Shown: positions 1 through 6,243, numbered from the stretch's first letter. The stretch is 10,219 bases of DNA from Acidobacteriaceae bacterium (GCA_003152795.1 PMBA01000123.1:1-10219); one strand, 5' to 3'. Notes: generated by a model from the sequence alone, not told the origin. Numbers and translations are program-made.

Positions 1-1094
1 GTGCGGGTCTGGTCGAAGTAGACGATGCGGAGCCAATCGGCGCGGCGAATCTCGCCTCCGGTCGGAGCGAGGTCGCCCTGCAACAGGCGGAGCAGGGTCG
101 TCTTGCCGCTGCCATTTGGGCCTACCAGGCCGACGCGCATTCCAGCGGTGAGGATGAAGTTCAGGCCGTCGAATAATGGGCGGGTTCCCATGGTGCAGGT
201 GACGTCTTGCAGTTCGATCAGGCGCTTGGTCTTGCGGTCGGTGGCGGAAAAATCGATTTGAGTCGCGGTGCTGCGGGTGCGCTGATTCAGATCGGCTAGC
301 TCTCCCATGAGTTCGCCGGCCTTGCTGATGCGGGCTTTGGACTTTCGGGTGCGGGCTTTCGCTCCGCGGCGGAGCCACTCGATTTCTCCGTGGACCAGAT
401 TCTCGAGCGCCTCCTGACGCTTGGATTGGGCGTGCAGGAACTGTTCTTTTTTCTCCAGAAACTGGCTGTAGTTGCCATGAACGCGGAGGGAGCCGTCGGG
501 ATAAATGCGATTCAGTTCGACCATGTCGGTGGTGACGTTCTCCAGAAAGTAGCGGTCGTGGCTGACGATTACGCTGGCAAAGGCCGCGCCTTCGAGCAGA
601 TCTTCCAACCACGTGATTCCGGGAAGATCGAGATGGTTGGTGGGCTCGTCGAGCAGGAGGATGTCGGGATGCTGGACCAGGGCTTCGACTATGGCTAGAC
701 GCTTCTGCCAGCCGCCGGATAACTCGGTCGCCTGCGCCTCGAGATCTTCAAAGCCAGCGCGGCCAAGAGTCTCGGCAAAGCGGGCGCCGCGCTCGGTTCC
801 GGAGATGGCGCTACGATCCAGAGCGCTTTCTATTACTGAGCGCACGGTGGCTCCGGCGATGAACCGAGAGTCTTGCTCGACGCAGGCGAGACGAGTGCGT
901 TTGCGAAACGACACTTCGCCGCTATCGGCATTGACTTCGCCGGCCAGAATTCTGAGGAGGGTAGATTTGCCGGAGCCGTTGGGGCCAATCAGGCCGATGC
1001 GGTCTCCTTCAGAAATGGTGAATGAAACATTCTGGAAGAGCGGGTTGGCTCCAAAGGCTTTCGTGATTTCCTGGGCGTTGACGATGGGCGGCAA
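1..1094 (-). CDS. uup: ABC-F family ATPase, Uup-like (3' end outside window)
   Basis: This is a soluble protein with two ATP-binding cassettes in one chain and no membrane segments, as in ABC-F proteins that act on ribosomes or nucleic acids; Uup is linked to ribosome function and to transposon precise excision. In the 364 residues present, cassette 1 has Walker A GPNGSGKST (37-45), signature LSGGWQKRL (125-133), Walker B LLLDEPTNHLD (146-156) and the SHD switch (178-180). A charged linker (about 200-290) contains RRGAKARTRKSKARI, typical of the Uup branch. The second Walker A is GPNGSGKTT (325-333). The second signature and the C-terminal end lie beyond the left edge. I chose TTG at 1094 because an AGGAG (1110-1106) precedes it, the frame closes upstream at 1136, and no ATG gives a full first cassette. 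It lies 89 bases after the nucleotidyltransferase on the same strand and may be co-transcribed. The ABC-F call is firm; the Uup subgroup is likely. Confidence 0.9.
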   Translation of the reverse strand, partial: MPPIVNAQEITKAFGANPLFQNVSFTISEGDRIGLIGPNGSGKSTLLRILAGEVNADSGEVSFRKRTRLACVEQDSRFIAGATVRSVIESALDRSAISGTERGARFAETLGRAGFEDLEAQATELSGGWQKRLAIVEALVQHPDILLLDEPTNHLDLPGITWLEDLLEGAAFASVIVSHDRYFLENVTTDMVELNRIYPDGSLRVHGNYSQFLEKKEQFLHAQSKRQEALENLVHGEIEWLRRGAKARTRKSKARISKAGELMGELADLNQRTRSTATQIDFSATDRKTKRLIELQDVTCTMGTRPLFDGLNFILTAGMRVGLVGPNGSGKTTLLRLLQGDLAPTGGEIRRADWLRIVYFDQTR

Positions 1095-1183
1095 TGAGGT
1101 GCGGTCTCCTGGTATGTGAGTGTATTCAGAGTATCAGGGGGCGGCGGACGCTACACCCAACACGTAGACACGACGCCACGATG

Positions 1184-1957
1184 CTACTGGGCAATTACGT
1201 TTTGCTCCAGATCGAGGGCGGCTCGAGCGACATCCTCGGACCGGCCCAGATCGCGCCAATAATATTCATCGGCGCGGAAGGCGAGGATTTTTTCTGCCTG
1301 GGCAGCGAGGCGCAAATAGGAGGTGATGATGGAGAAGGCGCCGCTTTCGGTCATCATCGGGAGAAGGCGCGGAGAAATAACGTGGATGCCGGAAAAGGCC
1401 AAGGCGTGAAGTGGCCGGGGTGGGACCAATGACGATGGAACCAGCTCAGGCGGTTGATCGCTCCCGGATCGGCGACCGCAGAGCTGAAGCTGGTCGTCGA
1501 AGAGCAGGTATCGAGAGGTCTTGCGGTCTTGCACGGCCAGGGTGGCAAGAGCCCGATTGTCTTCATGAAACTGCACCATGCGGCGGAGATCGATGGCGCT
1601 GAGAACATCGACGTTGTGCACGATGAAAGGGGTGTCGAGACGGCTGGAATCCTGAGCAGAATGCTCCGCGAAAAAAGCAGCGGCTTTTTTCAGGCCACCA
1701 CCGGTGTCGAGCAAAACATCCTCACGCGAAATTTCAATACGCATGCCGAAGTTGTGGTTTTTTTTCAGGTACTCCACAATCATGTCGGCGAAGTGATGGA
1801 CGTTGATAATGACTTCGCGAATCCCGAAACCGCGCAGGCGAGAGAGCGTGATTTGGAGCAGCGTGCGGCCATTGATTTCGACCAGCGCTTTGGGACGATG
1901 GTCGGTGAGGGGTCGCAACCGTGAGCCAAGGCCAGCGGCGAGAATCATAGCTTTCAT
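1184..1957 (-). CDS. MurU-like sugar-1-phosphate nucleotidyltransferase
   Basis: Probable NTP:sugar-1-phosphate nucleotidyltransferase of 257 residues with a Rossmann-like GT-A fold. The N-terminus MKAMILAAGLGSRLRPLT is the nucleotide-binding signature, followed by RPKALVEINGRTLL, the usual sugar-nucleotidyltransferase lysine motif. DTGGGLKKA and the HNVDVLS segment (usually NGD) sit where the base-binding and metal-binding loops occur; FSGIHVI and YYWRDLGRSEDV match the C-terminal substrate and metal region. The length fits MurU (N-acetylmuramate alpha-1-phosphate uridylyltransferase) better than the longer RmlA or GlmU enzymes, and no acyltransferase repeat domain follows. The gene upstream is an AmgK-like kinase, the partner of MurU in cell-wall recycling, which supports that role. 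Mannose-1-phosphate guanylyltransferase remains possible. I chose ATG at 1957 over GTG at 1963 because the family begins at the MKAMILAAG segment; neither has a clear ribosome binding site. The gap to the kinase stop is about 30 bases, so an operon is likely. Confidence 0.82.
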   Translation of the reverse strand: MKAMILAAGLGSRLRPLTDHRPKALVEINGRTLLQITLSRLRGFGIREVIINVHHFADMIVEYLKKNHNFGMRIEISREDVLLDTGGGLKKAAAFFAEHSAQDSSRLDTPFIVHNVDVLSAIDLRRMVQFHEDNRALATLAVQDRKTSRYLLFDDQLQLCGRRSGSDQPPELVPSSLVPPRPLHALAFSGIHVISPRLLPMMTESGAFSIITSYLRLAAQAEKILAFRADEYYWRDLGRSEDVARAALDLEQNVIAQ

Positions 1958-1988
1958 CGGCACACTGCTTTCATAGGGCTCGCTTTTG

Positions 1989-3434
1989 CTAATTCAGGTG
2001 CTCCTGCTCGCGATGATGGACCAGCACGTCCACTCCATCGTGGGCGCGTAAATGTTCTGCCAATTGCTCGGCCAAATAGACCGAGCGATGCTGGCCGCCG
2101 GTGCACCCGAACGACACCATCAGGTGCTTGAAGCCGCGGCGCTGATAGGTGGTGACGCTCGCGTCCACGAGCGAAATGGTGCTGGCTAGAAACTGGCGCA
2201 CGCTTTCCTGCTGACTGAGATAGTCGATGACCAGCTGGTCTTTGCCGGTAAGGGTTTTGAAGCGTTCTTCGCGACCGGGATTGGGGAGGCTGCGGCCATC
2301 GAAAACGAAACCTCCGCCGTTTCCAGTGTCGTCATGGGGCAGGCCTCGATGGAATGAGAAGCTAAAGACCCGCACCGTCAACTTTTCCGTTTTTTCTGCG
2401 GCGGAGGTGAGGCCTTGCAGCTTCTCCGAGGCCACTATGCTCTTGAAGGCTTCCATCAGGGCCGGCAACGCGATGGGCAGCTCCACGTTGTGAAGCAGCC
2501 AGCGCAGGTTTCTCAAGGCATAGGGGACGCTTTGCAGGAAATGTTCCTTGCGCTCGTAAAAGCCGCGAAAGCCATAAGCGCCCATGGCCTGCATCATGCG
2601 AACGTAGACGAAGGCGTAGTAAAACTGCATGAACAGGGCGCGATCAAGATCGAGGAAACCGGCAAGGGCATCGAGGTAATGATCGAGCAGTTGCTGGCGC
2701 AGATCGGGAGGCAGGTCGGCTTTGGCATCGTAAAGAAGGGAGGCGATATCGTATTGCAGGGCGCCCCTGCGGCCTCCCTGGTAGTCGAGGAAAAATGGCT
2801 GGTCCTGGTCCAGAATTGGGCGCAGCATGATGTTGCGGGATTGGAAATCGCGGTAGAGAAAATAGTCGCGGCTGGCGGTCAACAGGAATCTCGTCAGGCG
2901 GCTGAAATCGTGTTCCAGAGCTTGTTCGTTGAAGGGAATGCCGGCAAGTCTCAGGAAGTAATACTTGAAATAATTCAGGTCCCACGCGATGGACTGGCGA
3001 TCGAAGCTGGCGCGCGGATAACAGACTTTGTAGTTCAAATCGCGACCAGCTTCGACTTGAAAGCGCGGCAACAGAGCGACAACTTTGCGATAGGCTGCAA
3101 CGGCCTCGGGAGCAATGGAGGCGCCGTTGCGATGGTTGGAGAGAAACTCAAAAAGCGTAGTGTTGCCGAAGTCTTCTTCCAGATACGCGCCATGGCTCAA
3201 ATCTTCGGCATAGATATCCGGTACGGGCAGGCCGTGCCGGCGGAAGTGGCGGGAGAATTCGAGGAAGGCGACATTCTCTTCGCGCACGTCATAGAGGATG
3301 CCGATCGCGCTGATGGTTTCCGTGGAAAGGCGGATAATTTTTCGGCCGGAGCCACCAAGTTGGCCCTGCAGCGGCTGCACTCGCTCAACCGGCGCGTGGA
3401 AATGCCGCTCAAAAAGTCTCTTGAGAACTTCCAT
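1989..3434 (-). CDS. AmgK-like sugar kinase fused to a RapZ C-terminal domain
   Basis: Two-domain cytoplasmic protein of 481 residues from ATG 3434. Residues about 5-325 are an aminoglycoside-phosphotransferase-type kinase close to AmgK, which phosphorylates MurNAc or GlcNAc at the anomeric position. The catalytic loop is YRDFQSRN (194-201), with Tyr where His is usual, and the metal-binding segment is LDYQGG (216-221). Residues about 352-481 match the C-terminal half of RapZ: SFSFHRGLP, FVFDGRSLPNP, TGKDQ and GCTGGQHRSVY (443-453) are the family's hallmark segments. The P-loop half of ordinary RapZ is absent and the kinase takes its place. In E. coli the RapZ C-terminal domain binds small RNAs and senses glucosamine-6-phosphate. 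The frame extends to TTG 3515 with an ATG at 3494; I prefer 3434 because the kinase homology starts there, but none of the three has a strong ribosome binding site. It precedes the MurU-like gene, which supports cell-wall sugar salvage. The domain calls are strong; the joint function is inferred. Confidence 0.85.
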   Translation of the reverse strand: MEVLKRLFERHFHAPVERVQPLQGQLGGSGRKIIRLSTETISAIGILYDVREENVAFLEFSRHFRRHGLPVPDIYAEDLSHGAYLEEDFGNTTLFEFLSNHRNGASIAPEAVAAYRKVVALLPRFQVEAGRDLNYKVCYPRASFDRQSIAWDLNYFKYYFLRLAGIPFNEQALEHDFSRLTRFLLTASRDYFLYRDFQSRNIMLRPILDQDQPFFLDYQGGRRGALQYDIASLLYDAKADLPPDLRQQLLDHYLDALAGFLDLDRALFMQFYYAFVYVRMMQAMGAYGFRGFYERKEHFLQSVPYALRNLRWLLHNVELPIALPALMEAFKSIVASEKLQGLTSAAEKTEKLTVRVFSFSFHRGLPHDDTGNGGGFVFDGRSLPNPGREERFKTLTGKDQLVIDYLSQQESVRQFLASTISLVDASVTTYQRRGFKHLMVSFGCTGGQHRSVYLAEQLAEHLRAHDGVDVLVHHREQEHLN

Positions 3435-3528
3435 GAAGGTGATTCCAGCGATTGCTAACCTCACCAAGATAACATCGCGGAATATGTCCGACATTGTCGC
3501 GCGTGATACGCGCAAGTAAGATGAGTCT

Positions 3529-4473
3529 GTGAAGACGCTGAACGAACTGTATTCATCGCTGACCGCGCGGCGGCGTTACGAAGTCTGGTTTGTGCGTCTT
3601 GGACTGGCGGACGGCAGCGGGGCGTGGTGGTTCCGATATTTGCTGATGAACCCTGGCCGGGGCGGTTGCGCAGGCGACCCGCGCGGGATGCCGGTCCAGG
3701 TGTGGGCCACGTGGTTTCCGCGGGACGGTAAAGCAGAGAGCTTTATTCAAGGACTTCCATTGGCCGGCCTGGAACTCAGCGCCCGCGGGCAAAGTCCATT
3801 CCACATGCAAATCGGCAACCATGGGGTCGGCGAGAACTCGTGCCGGGGAGAGTTGGAGGTTGAGGGGCATTCTATTTCGTGGGACCTGCAGTTTCGTTCC
3901 GCGTTTCGCGTCACGCTTAGCAACAAGGGTTGGATCGGATTTTCGCGAACGCCGCATTCCGATGGGCTTTTTTCCGGGCAGATCACGCTGGATGGCAAGA
4001 GTTTTGCGGGGGATCCATTGGGGTTTGGAGTGCAAGGGCACAATTGCGGATACCGGCATCGTAACTTCTGGACATGGACCCATGCCTATTTTCCCCGGCC
4101 CGATGCGCGTCCAAGCACGTTCGAAGCGTTGGTATACGAAATGCCATTCGGGCTGGTGTTTCGCAAAGCGGTGCTCTGGCATGAGGGGAAGGAGCACGAA
4201 TTCCGGAATCTGCAGGAGAGCAGGAGAGATGCGAACGAATTCGTGTGGAAATTTGGTTGTGCCACGAAGGATGGATTGCGACTGGAAGGAGCGATCAATG
4301 GCGGTGGTCCGAGCGTGCATCGTGTTCCCTACGTGAAGACCGATTGCGGGGGCAGATTTGAAGTCACGAACAACAGCCTGGCGAGGGCAGTCGTGCGCCT
4401 GGAACGGCGTGGCGGGGCGATTGAAACTTTAGAGACTGATATCGGGGCGGTGCTGGAGATGGTCGGCCGCTAG
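3529..4473 (+). CDS. CrtC/AttH-like lipocalin-type protein, function unknown
   Basis: A 314-residue protein rich in Trp, Phe, Tyr and Gly, with beta-strand-like alternation throughout. The opening RRRYEVWFVRLGLADGSGAW, the central GFGVQGHNCGYRHRNFWTW (about 165-183) and the closing beta-rich half resemble the double-lipocalin fold of CrtC (hydroxyneurosporene synthase)/AttH and tocopherol-cyclase-like proteins. The HNCGYRH block (171-177) corresponds to the conserved Gly-x-Asn/His-x-Gly segment of such folds and would line the cavity. There is no signal peptide or membrane helix. No carotenoid, quinone or tocopherol gene lies nearby, so no substrate can be proposed. It is transcribed away from the kinase-RapZ gene, about 95 bases apart, and nothing follows it on its strand for more than 1.7 kb. 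The start is GTG 3529; the preceding ATG at 3521 closes after three codons. The family placement is by pattern memory only and is moderate; that it is a real gene is well supported by its length. Confidence 0.65.
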   Translation: MKTLNELYSSLTARRRYEVWFVRLGLADGSGAWWFRYLLMNPGRGGCAGDPRGMPVQVWATWFPRDGKAESFIQGLPLAGLELSARGQSPFHMQIGNHGVGENSCRGELEVEGHSISWDLQFRSAFRVTLSNKGWIGFSRTPHSDGLFSGQITLDGKSFAGDPLGFGVQGHNCGYRHRNFWTWTHAYFPRPDARPSTFEALVYEMPFGLVFRKAVLWHEGKEHEFRNLQESRRDANEFVWKFGCATKDGLRLEGAINGGGPSVHRVPYVKTDCGGRFEVTNNSLARAVVRLERRGGAIETLETDIGAVLEMVGR

Positions 4474-4547
4474 AGTGGTGCGCTGAAAATAACGACCGTT
4501 ATGTTCGCGTCGATCTGGAATGAATTTTGGCGTGAGGGAAGTCGAAG

Positions 4548-4591
4548 GCGGTTACCACGGGGGAGACAGAGGGACACGGGGGAAATCGGGG
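4548..4591. repeat. Purine-rich tract, possible dispersed repeat
   Basis: A short low-complexity segment made of CACGGGGGAGACAGAGGG-like and GACACGGGGG units lies in the noncoding gap after the CrtC-like gene. Similar stretches of the type 'accacgg-ggcacag-ggcacgg' recur between genes in some acidobacterial and planctomycete genomes, in my recollection. There is only one copy here, so calling it a dispersed repeat is inference. Confidence 0.3.
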
Positions 4592-4659
4592 ACTCATAAA
4601 GGTCGATCGTCTGACGCACTACGCTAGGGTAAGTTCATACTTGCTGTGGCCACGGGCAG

Positions 4660-4680
4660 CTGCCGAGATGCGCTCGGCAG
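4660..4680. repeat. Perfect 8-bp hairpin repeat, first of a pair
   Basis: CTGCCGAG (4660-4667) and CTCGGCAG (4673-4680) form a perfect stem with a five-base loop. It shares the bases CAG (4678-4680) with the next hairpin, so only one of the two can be fully formed at a time. It lies in the gap between two convergent genes. No T-run follows on either strand, so it is not an obvious intrinsic terminator. It may belong to a short palindromic repeat family. Confidence 0.6.
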
Positions 4681-4705
4681 GGACGGCCGAGGGCGGCCGT
4701 CCCTG
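4678..4705. repeat. Perfect 12-bp hairpin repeat, second of a pair
   Basis: CAGGGACGGCCG (4678-4689) pairs without mismatch with CGGCCGTCCCTG (4694-4705) around a four-base AGGG loop. The stem is very GC-rich and sits 12 bases past the 3' end of the convergent hydrolase gene. It could slow polymerase from both sides or protect the 3' ends of both transcripts, but there is no T-run. The sequence resembles REP-like palindromes dispersed between genes; copy number cannot be judged from this window. Confidence 0.65.
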
Positions 4706-4716
4706 CACGAGTAAAG

Positions 4717-5529
4717 TCATTCGGAGGATTGCGCCTTGGCCAGGCGCTCGGCGACGATACTGTAGACCGAAGGATTAAATGCCAATCCGATGTGAGTGCC
4801 GGGGACCTCAAAGTCGACTTCAGGATTCAGGGTCATGCAATAGTGCCAGTCGACGATGCCGTCATCACGGGTGTAAATGGCGGTTTCGACCATGGAGTCT
4901 GGAACTTTACGTTTCAACGAGTCAATAAAATTGCAGGTGCAGCGACCGGTGTAGCAGTCGGGCAGCACGCCCTGGCCATGCTCCTGCTGGATTCGCTGGC
5001 GAATGCCTTCGGCGGCGTGGAGAACGGTTCGATTGGTAACCGTGCCGCGAAATGGCGAGGCCAGGGTGATGACGGAAGCGACATCTCGCGGGCGCTGGCC
5101 GGCGACGGAGCGAGCGATCACGCCTCCGAGGCTGTGACCGATCAAGTGAATTCTGCGCTCGGTTTCGGTCAGGGCTTTTTCTATGGTCTGGTTCAGTCGT
5201 CGCTGGACGAGGAGATTCGGGCACTCGGCGTTGATACCGATGCCGGAAAAATAGGGGCGGTATCCGATGCGCTCCAGCCAGCCGTGGAGTTCCATCAAAT
5301 AAAGATCGGTACCCAGGAAACCGGGAATAATGACCACCGCGGAGTCATCGCCGCGAGGCACGCCGAAGCCGTAATAGACGGGGGTGGCGTGCAGGAAGAG
5401 AATCTCAGCCGCAAACAGAGCTTCTGTCCAAGGGGAGATGTCGGCTTCCAGAACGGGCGGCGGCTGAGTTTGCTGCTGAGCCTTCGATGAACCGGCTGCG
5501 CTTTTCTGTTTGCCAGGCAATTTCTTCAT
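4717..5529 (-). CDS. Alpha/beta hydrolase, lipase/esterase type
   Basis: A 270-residue serine hydrolase. After a low-complexity N-terminus rich in Lys, Gln and Pro (1-30) the core opens with VVIIPGFLGTD (65-75), the oxyanion-hole region. The nucleophile elbow is GHSLGG (131-136, Ser133). The acid is probably Asp223 or Asp227 in TRDDGIVDW, and the histidine is His246 in GTHIGLA. This arrangement is typical of EstA/LipA-type lipases acting on ester bonds of lipids or polyesters. There is no export signal, so it should act in the cytoplasm. It lies 62 bases behind the PHA regulator on the same strand and is probably co-transcribed, so attack on the PHA polymer, its oligomers or granule lipids is a fair guess. 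Several cysteines cluster at 192-199 (CYTGRCTC), which is unusual for a cytosolic lipase. The start is ATG 5529, preceded by only a weak ribosome binding site. The hydrolase call is strong; the substrate is unknown. Confidence 0.82.
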   Translation of the reverse strand: MKKLPGKQKSAAGSSKAQQQTQPPPVLEADISPWTEALFAAEILFLHATPVYYGFGVPRGDDSAVVIIPGFLGTDLYLMELHGWLERIGYRPYFSGIGINAECPNLLVQRRLNQTIEKALTETERRIHLIGHSLGGVIARSVAGQRPRDVASVITLASPFRGTVTNRTVLHAAEGIRQRIQQEHGQGVLPDCYTGRCTCNFIDSLKRKVPDSMVETAIYTRDDGIVDWHYCMTLNPEVDFEVPGTHIGLAFNPSVYSIVAERLAKAQSSE

Positions 5530-5591
5530 GAGTCAGCCCAGCGTCCACGCACAATCCAGCGCGTAGCGGGCGCACGCTTGTTCACAGCGGA

Positions 5592-6134
5592 TTATACCCT
5601 GCCCTTTTGCTTCCGGCGTACGGCTGGTTTTCCTGGTGTTGGTTTTGCGAGCCGGGCCTCGAGTTCAGCGACTCGCTTGCGCAAGGCATCGAGTTCGGGC
5701 GCGGCCGGGGCTCGGGGCGGAGATGGGGGCGCGGCCGCGCCCATGAACTTCTTCATCATGTCTACGGGCGAGAGGATGGCAGACTGGACTTCGCCCAGGC
5801 GGCTCTGCACCGAATCCTGCACCTTCTGATAGGTGTCAAAAGCGGACTTCAGATACCACATGACGAACTCCTGCCGCACTTCGTCGGAGGCGACGATGAG
5901 TTGACGAAGGAGTTCGAGGGGCAGGCCTGTCGGCTTGCCCTTTGCGTCTTCAGTAATGATTTGTGTCAGGGTGACGCGGGTGAGATCATGGCCGGTCCTG
6001 GCATCGACTACCTTGACATTTCTACCTTCGCGGACGAACCGGGCGATGTCGTCGAGATTGACATACTGACTGCTCGAGGAATCGTACAACCTGCGATTCC
6101 CATATTTTCTGATCAGGACGGGAGCGGGGTTCAT
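5592..6134 (-). CDS. phaR: PHA synthesis regulator, PhaR-type repressor
   Basis: A 180-residue DNA-binding regulator of polyhydroxyalkanoate storage. Residues 7-62 carry the family's DNA-binding signature: LIRKYGNRRLYD (7-18), SQYVNLDDIARFVREG (22-37), VVDARTGHDLTR (42-53) and TLTQIITED (55-63). Residues 68-100 (GLPLELLRQLI, then VRQEFVMWYLKSAF) match the PHB-accumulation regulatory segment thought to bind polymer. The C-terminal third is Ala/Pro-rich and ends in a heptad-like segment (149-163) followed by a basic tail (about 168-180). In the known model, PhaR represses the phasin gene until it is titrated onto new PHA granules. The divergent gene here is phasin-like and its leader has a matching operator, so the model fits. 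The start is ATG 6134; an upstream ATG near 6148 closes after five codons. The hydrolase gene follows 62 bases downstream. The assignment is strong. Confidence 0.92.
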   Translation of the reverse strand: MNPAPVLIRKYGNRRLYDSSSSQYVNLDDIARFVREGRNVKVVDARTGHDLTRVTLTQIITEDAKGKPTGLPLELLRQLIVASDEVRQEFVMWYLKSAFDTYQKVQDSVQSRLGEVQSAILSPVDMMKKFMGAAAPPSPPRAPAAPELDALRKRVAELEARLAKPTPGKPAVRRKQKGRV

Positions 6135-6164
6135 GCGGATCGATCCATACGAAATTCACCCTTG

Positions 6165-6175
6165 CTGCTGCGCAC
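6165..6175. promoter_or_regulatory. Imperfect PhaR operator-like site near phaR
   Basis: CTGC-TGC-GCAC matches the reported PhaR half-site pattern CTGC-N3-GCAG at seven of eight defined positions. It lies about 30 bases upstream of the phaR start codon, where binding could give autoregulation. A single imperfect match this short could be chance. Confidence 0.4.
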
Positions 6176-6191
6176 AAAACACAAATACATA

Positions 6192-6220
6192 TTGACACAA
6201 TCGATTGGGAATCGTACAGT
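6192..6220 (+). promoter_or_regulatory. Sigma-70-type promoter for the phasin gene
   Basis: A full-consensus -35 box TTGACA (6192-6197) is followed, after exactly 17 bases, by TACAGT (6215-6220), a four-of-six match to the -10 box. Transcription would start near 6227, giving a leader of about 33 bases before the start codon at 6260. The operator at 6229-6243 would lie just past the start point, where a bound repressor blocks polymerase. Confidence 0.65.
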
Positions 6221-6228
6221 TTAGCTGA

Positions 6229-6243
6229 TGCTGCAATGCAGCA
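6229..6243. promoter_or_regulatory. Palindromic PhaR operator upstream of the phasin gene
   Basis: TGCTGC-AAT-GCAGCA is a perfect six-base inverted repeat. Its core CTGC-N3-GCAG (6231-6241) equals the consensus reported for PhaR of Rhodobacter sphaeroides, and the Paracoccus PhaR target is also TGC-rich. It lies between the predicted transcription start and the ribosome binding site of the phasin gene and next to divergent phaR. This is the expected place for phasin repression by PhaR. Confidence 0.75.

Noticed and set aside
613..1119. Plus-strand open frame opposite the ABC-F gene
   Set aside because: It overlaps the Walker and signature motifs of the minus-strand ATPase and encodes Arg/Ser-rich shadow sequence.
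2415..3458. Long plus-strand open frame opposite the kinase-RapZ gene
   Set aside because: It is the mirror of a real coding gene with clear domains on the minus strand; its translation shows no recognisable motif.
3553..4320. Minus-strand open frame opposite the CrtC-like gene
   Set aside because: The Pro/Arg-rich translation lacks any motif; the plus frame has coherent beta-rich sequence and a complete reading frame.
4660..4705. Bidirectional intrinsic terminator
   Set aside because: The stems are strong but no T-run follows on either strand, so it is listed as a repeat instead.
4729..5490. Plus-strand open frame opposite the hydrolase
   Set aside because: The minus strand carries the complete catalytic triad; the plus-strand translation has no domain.
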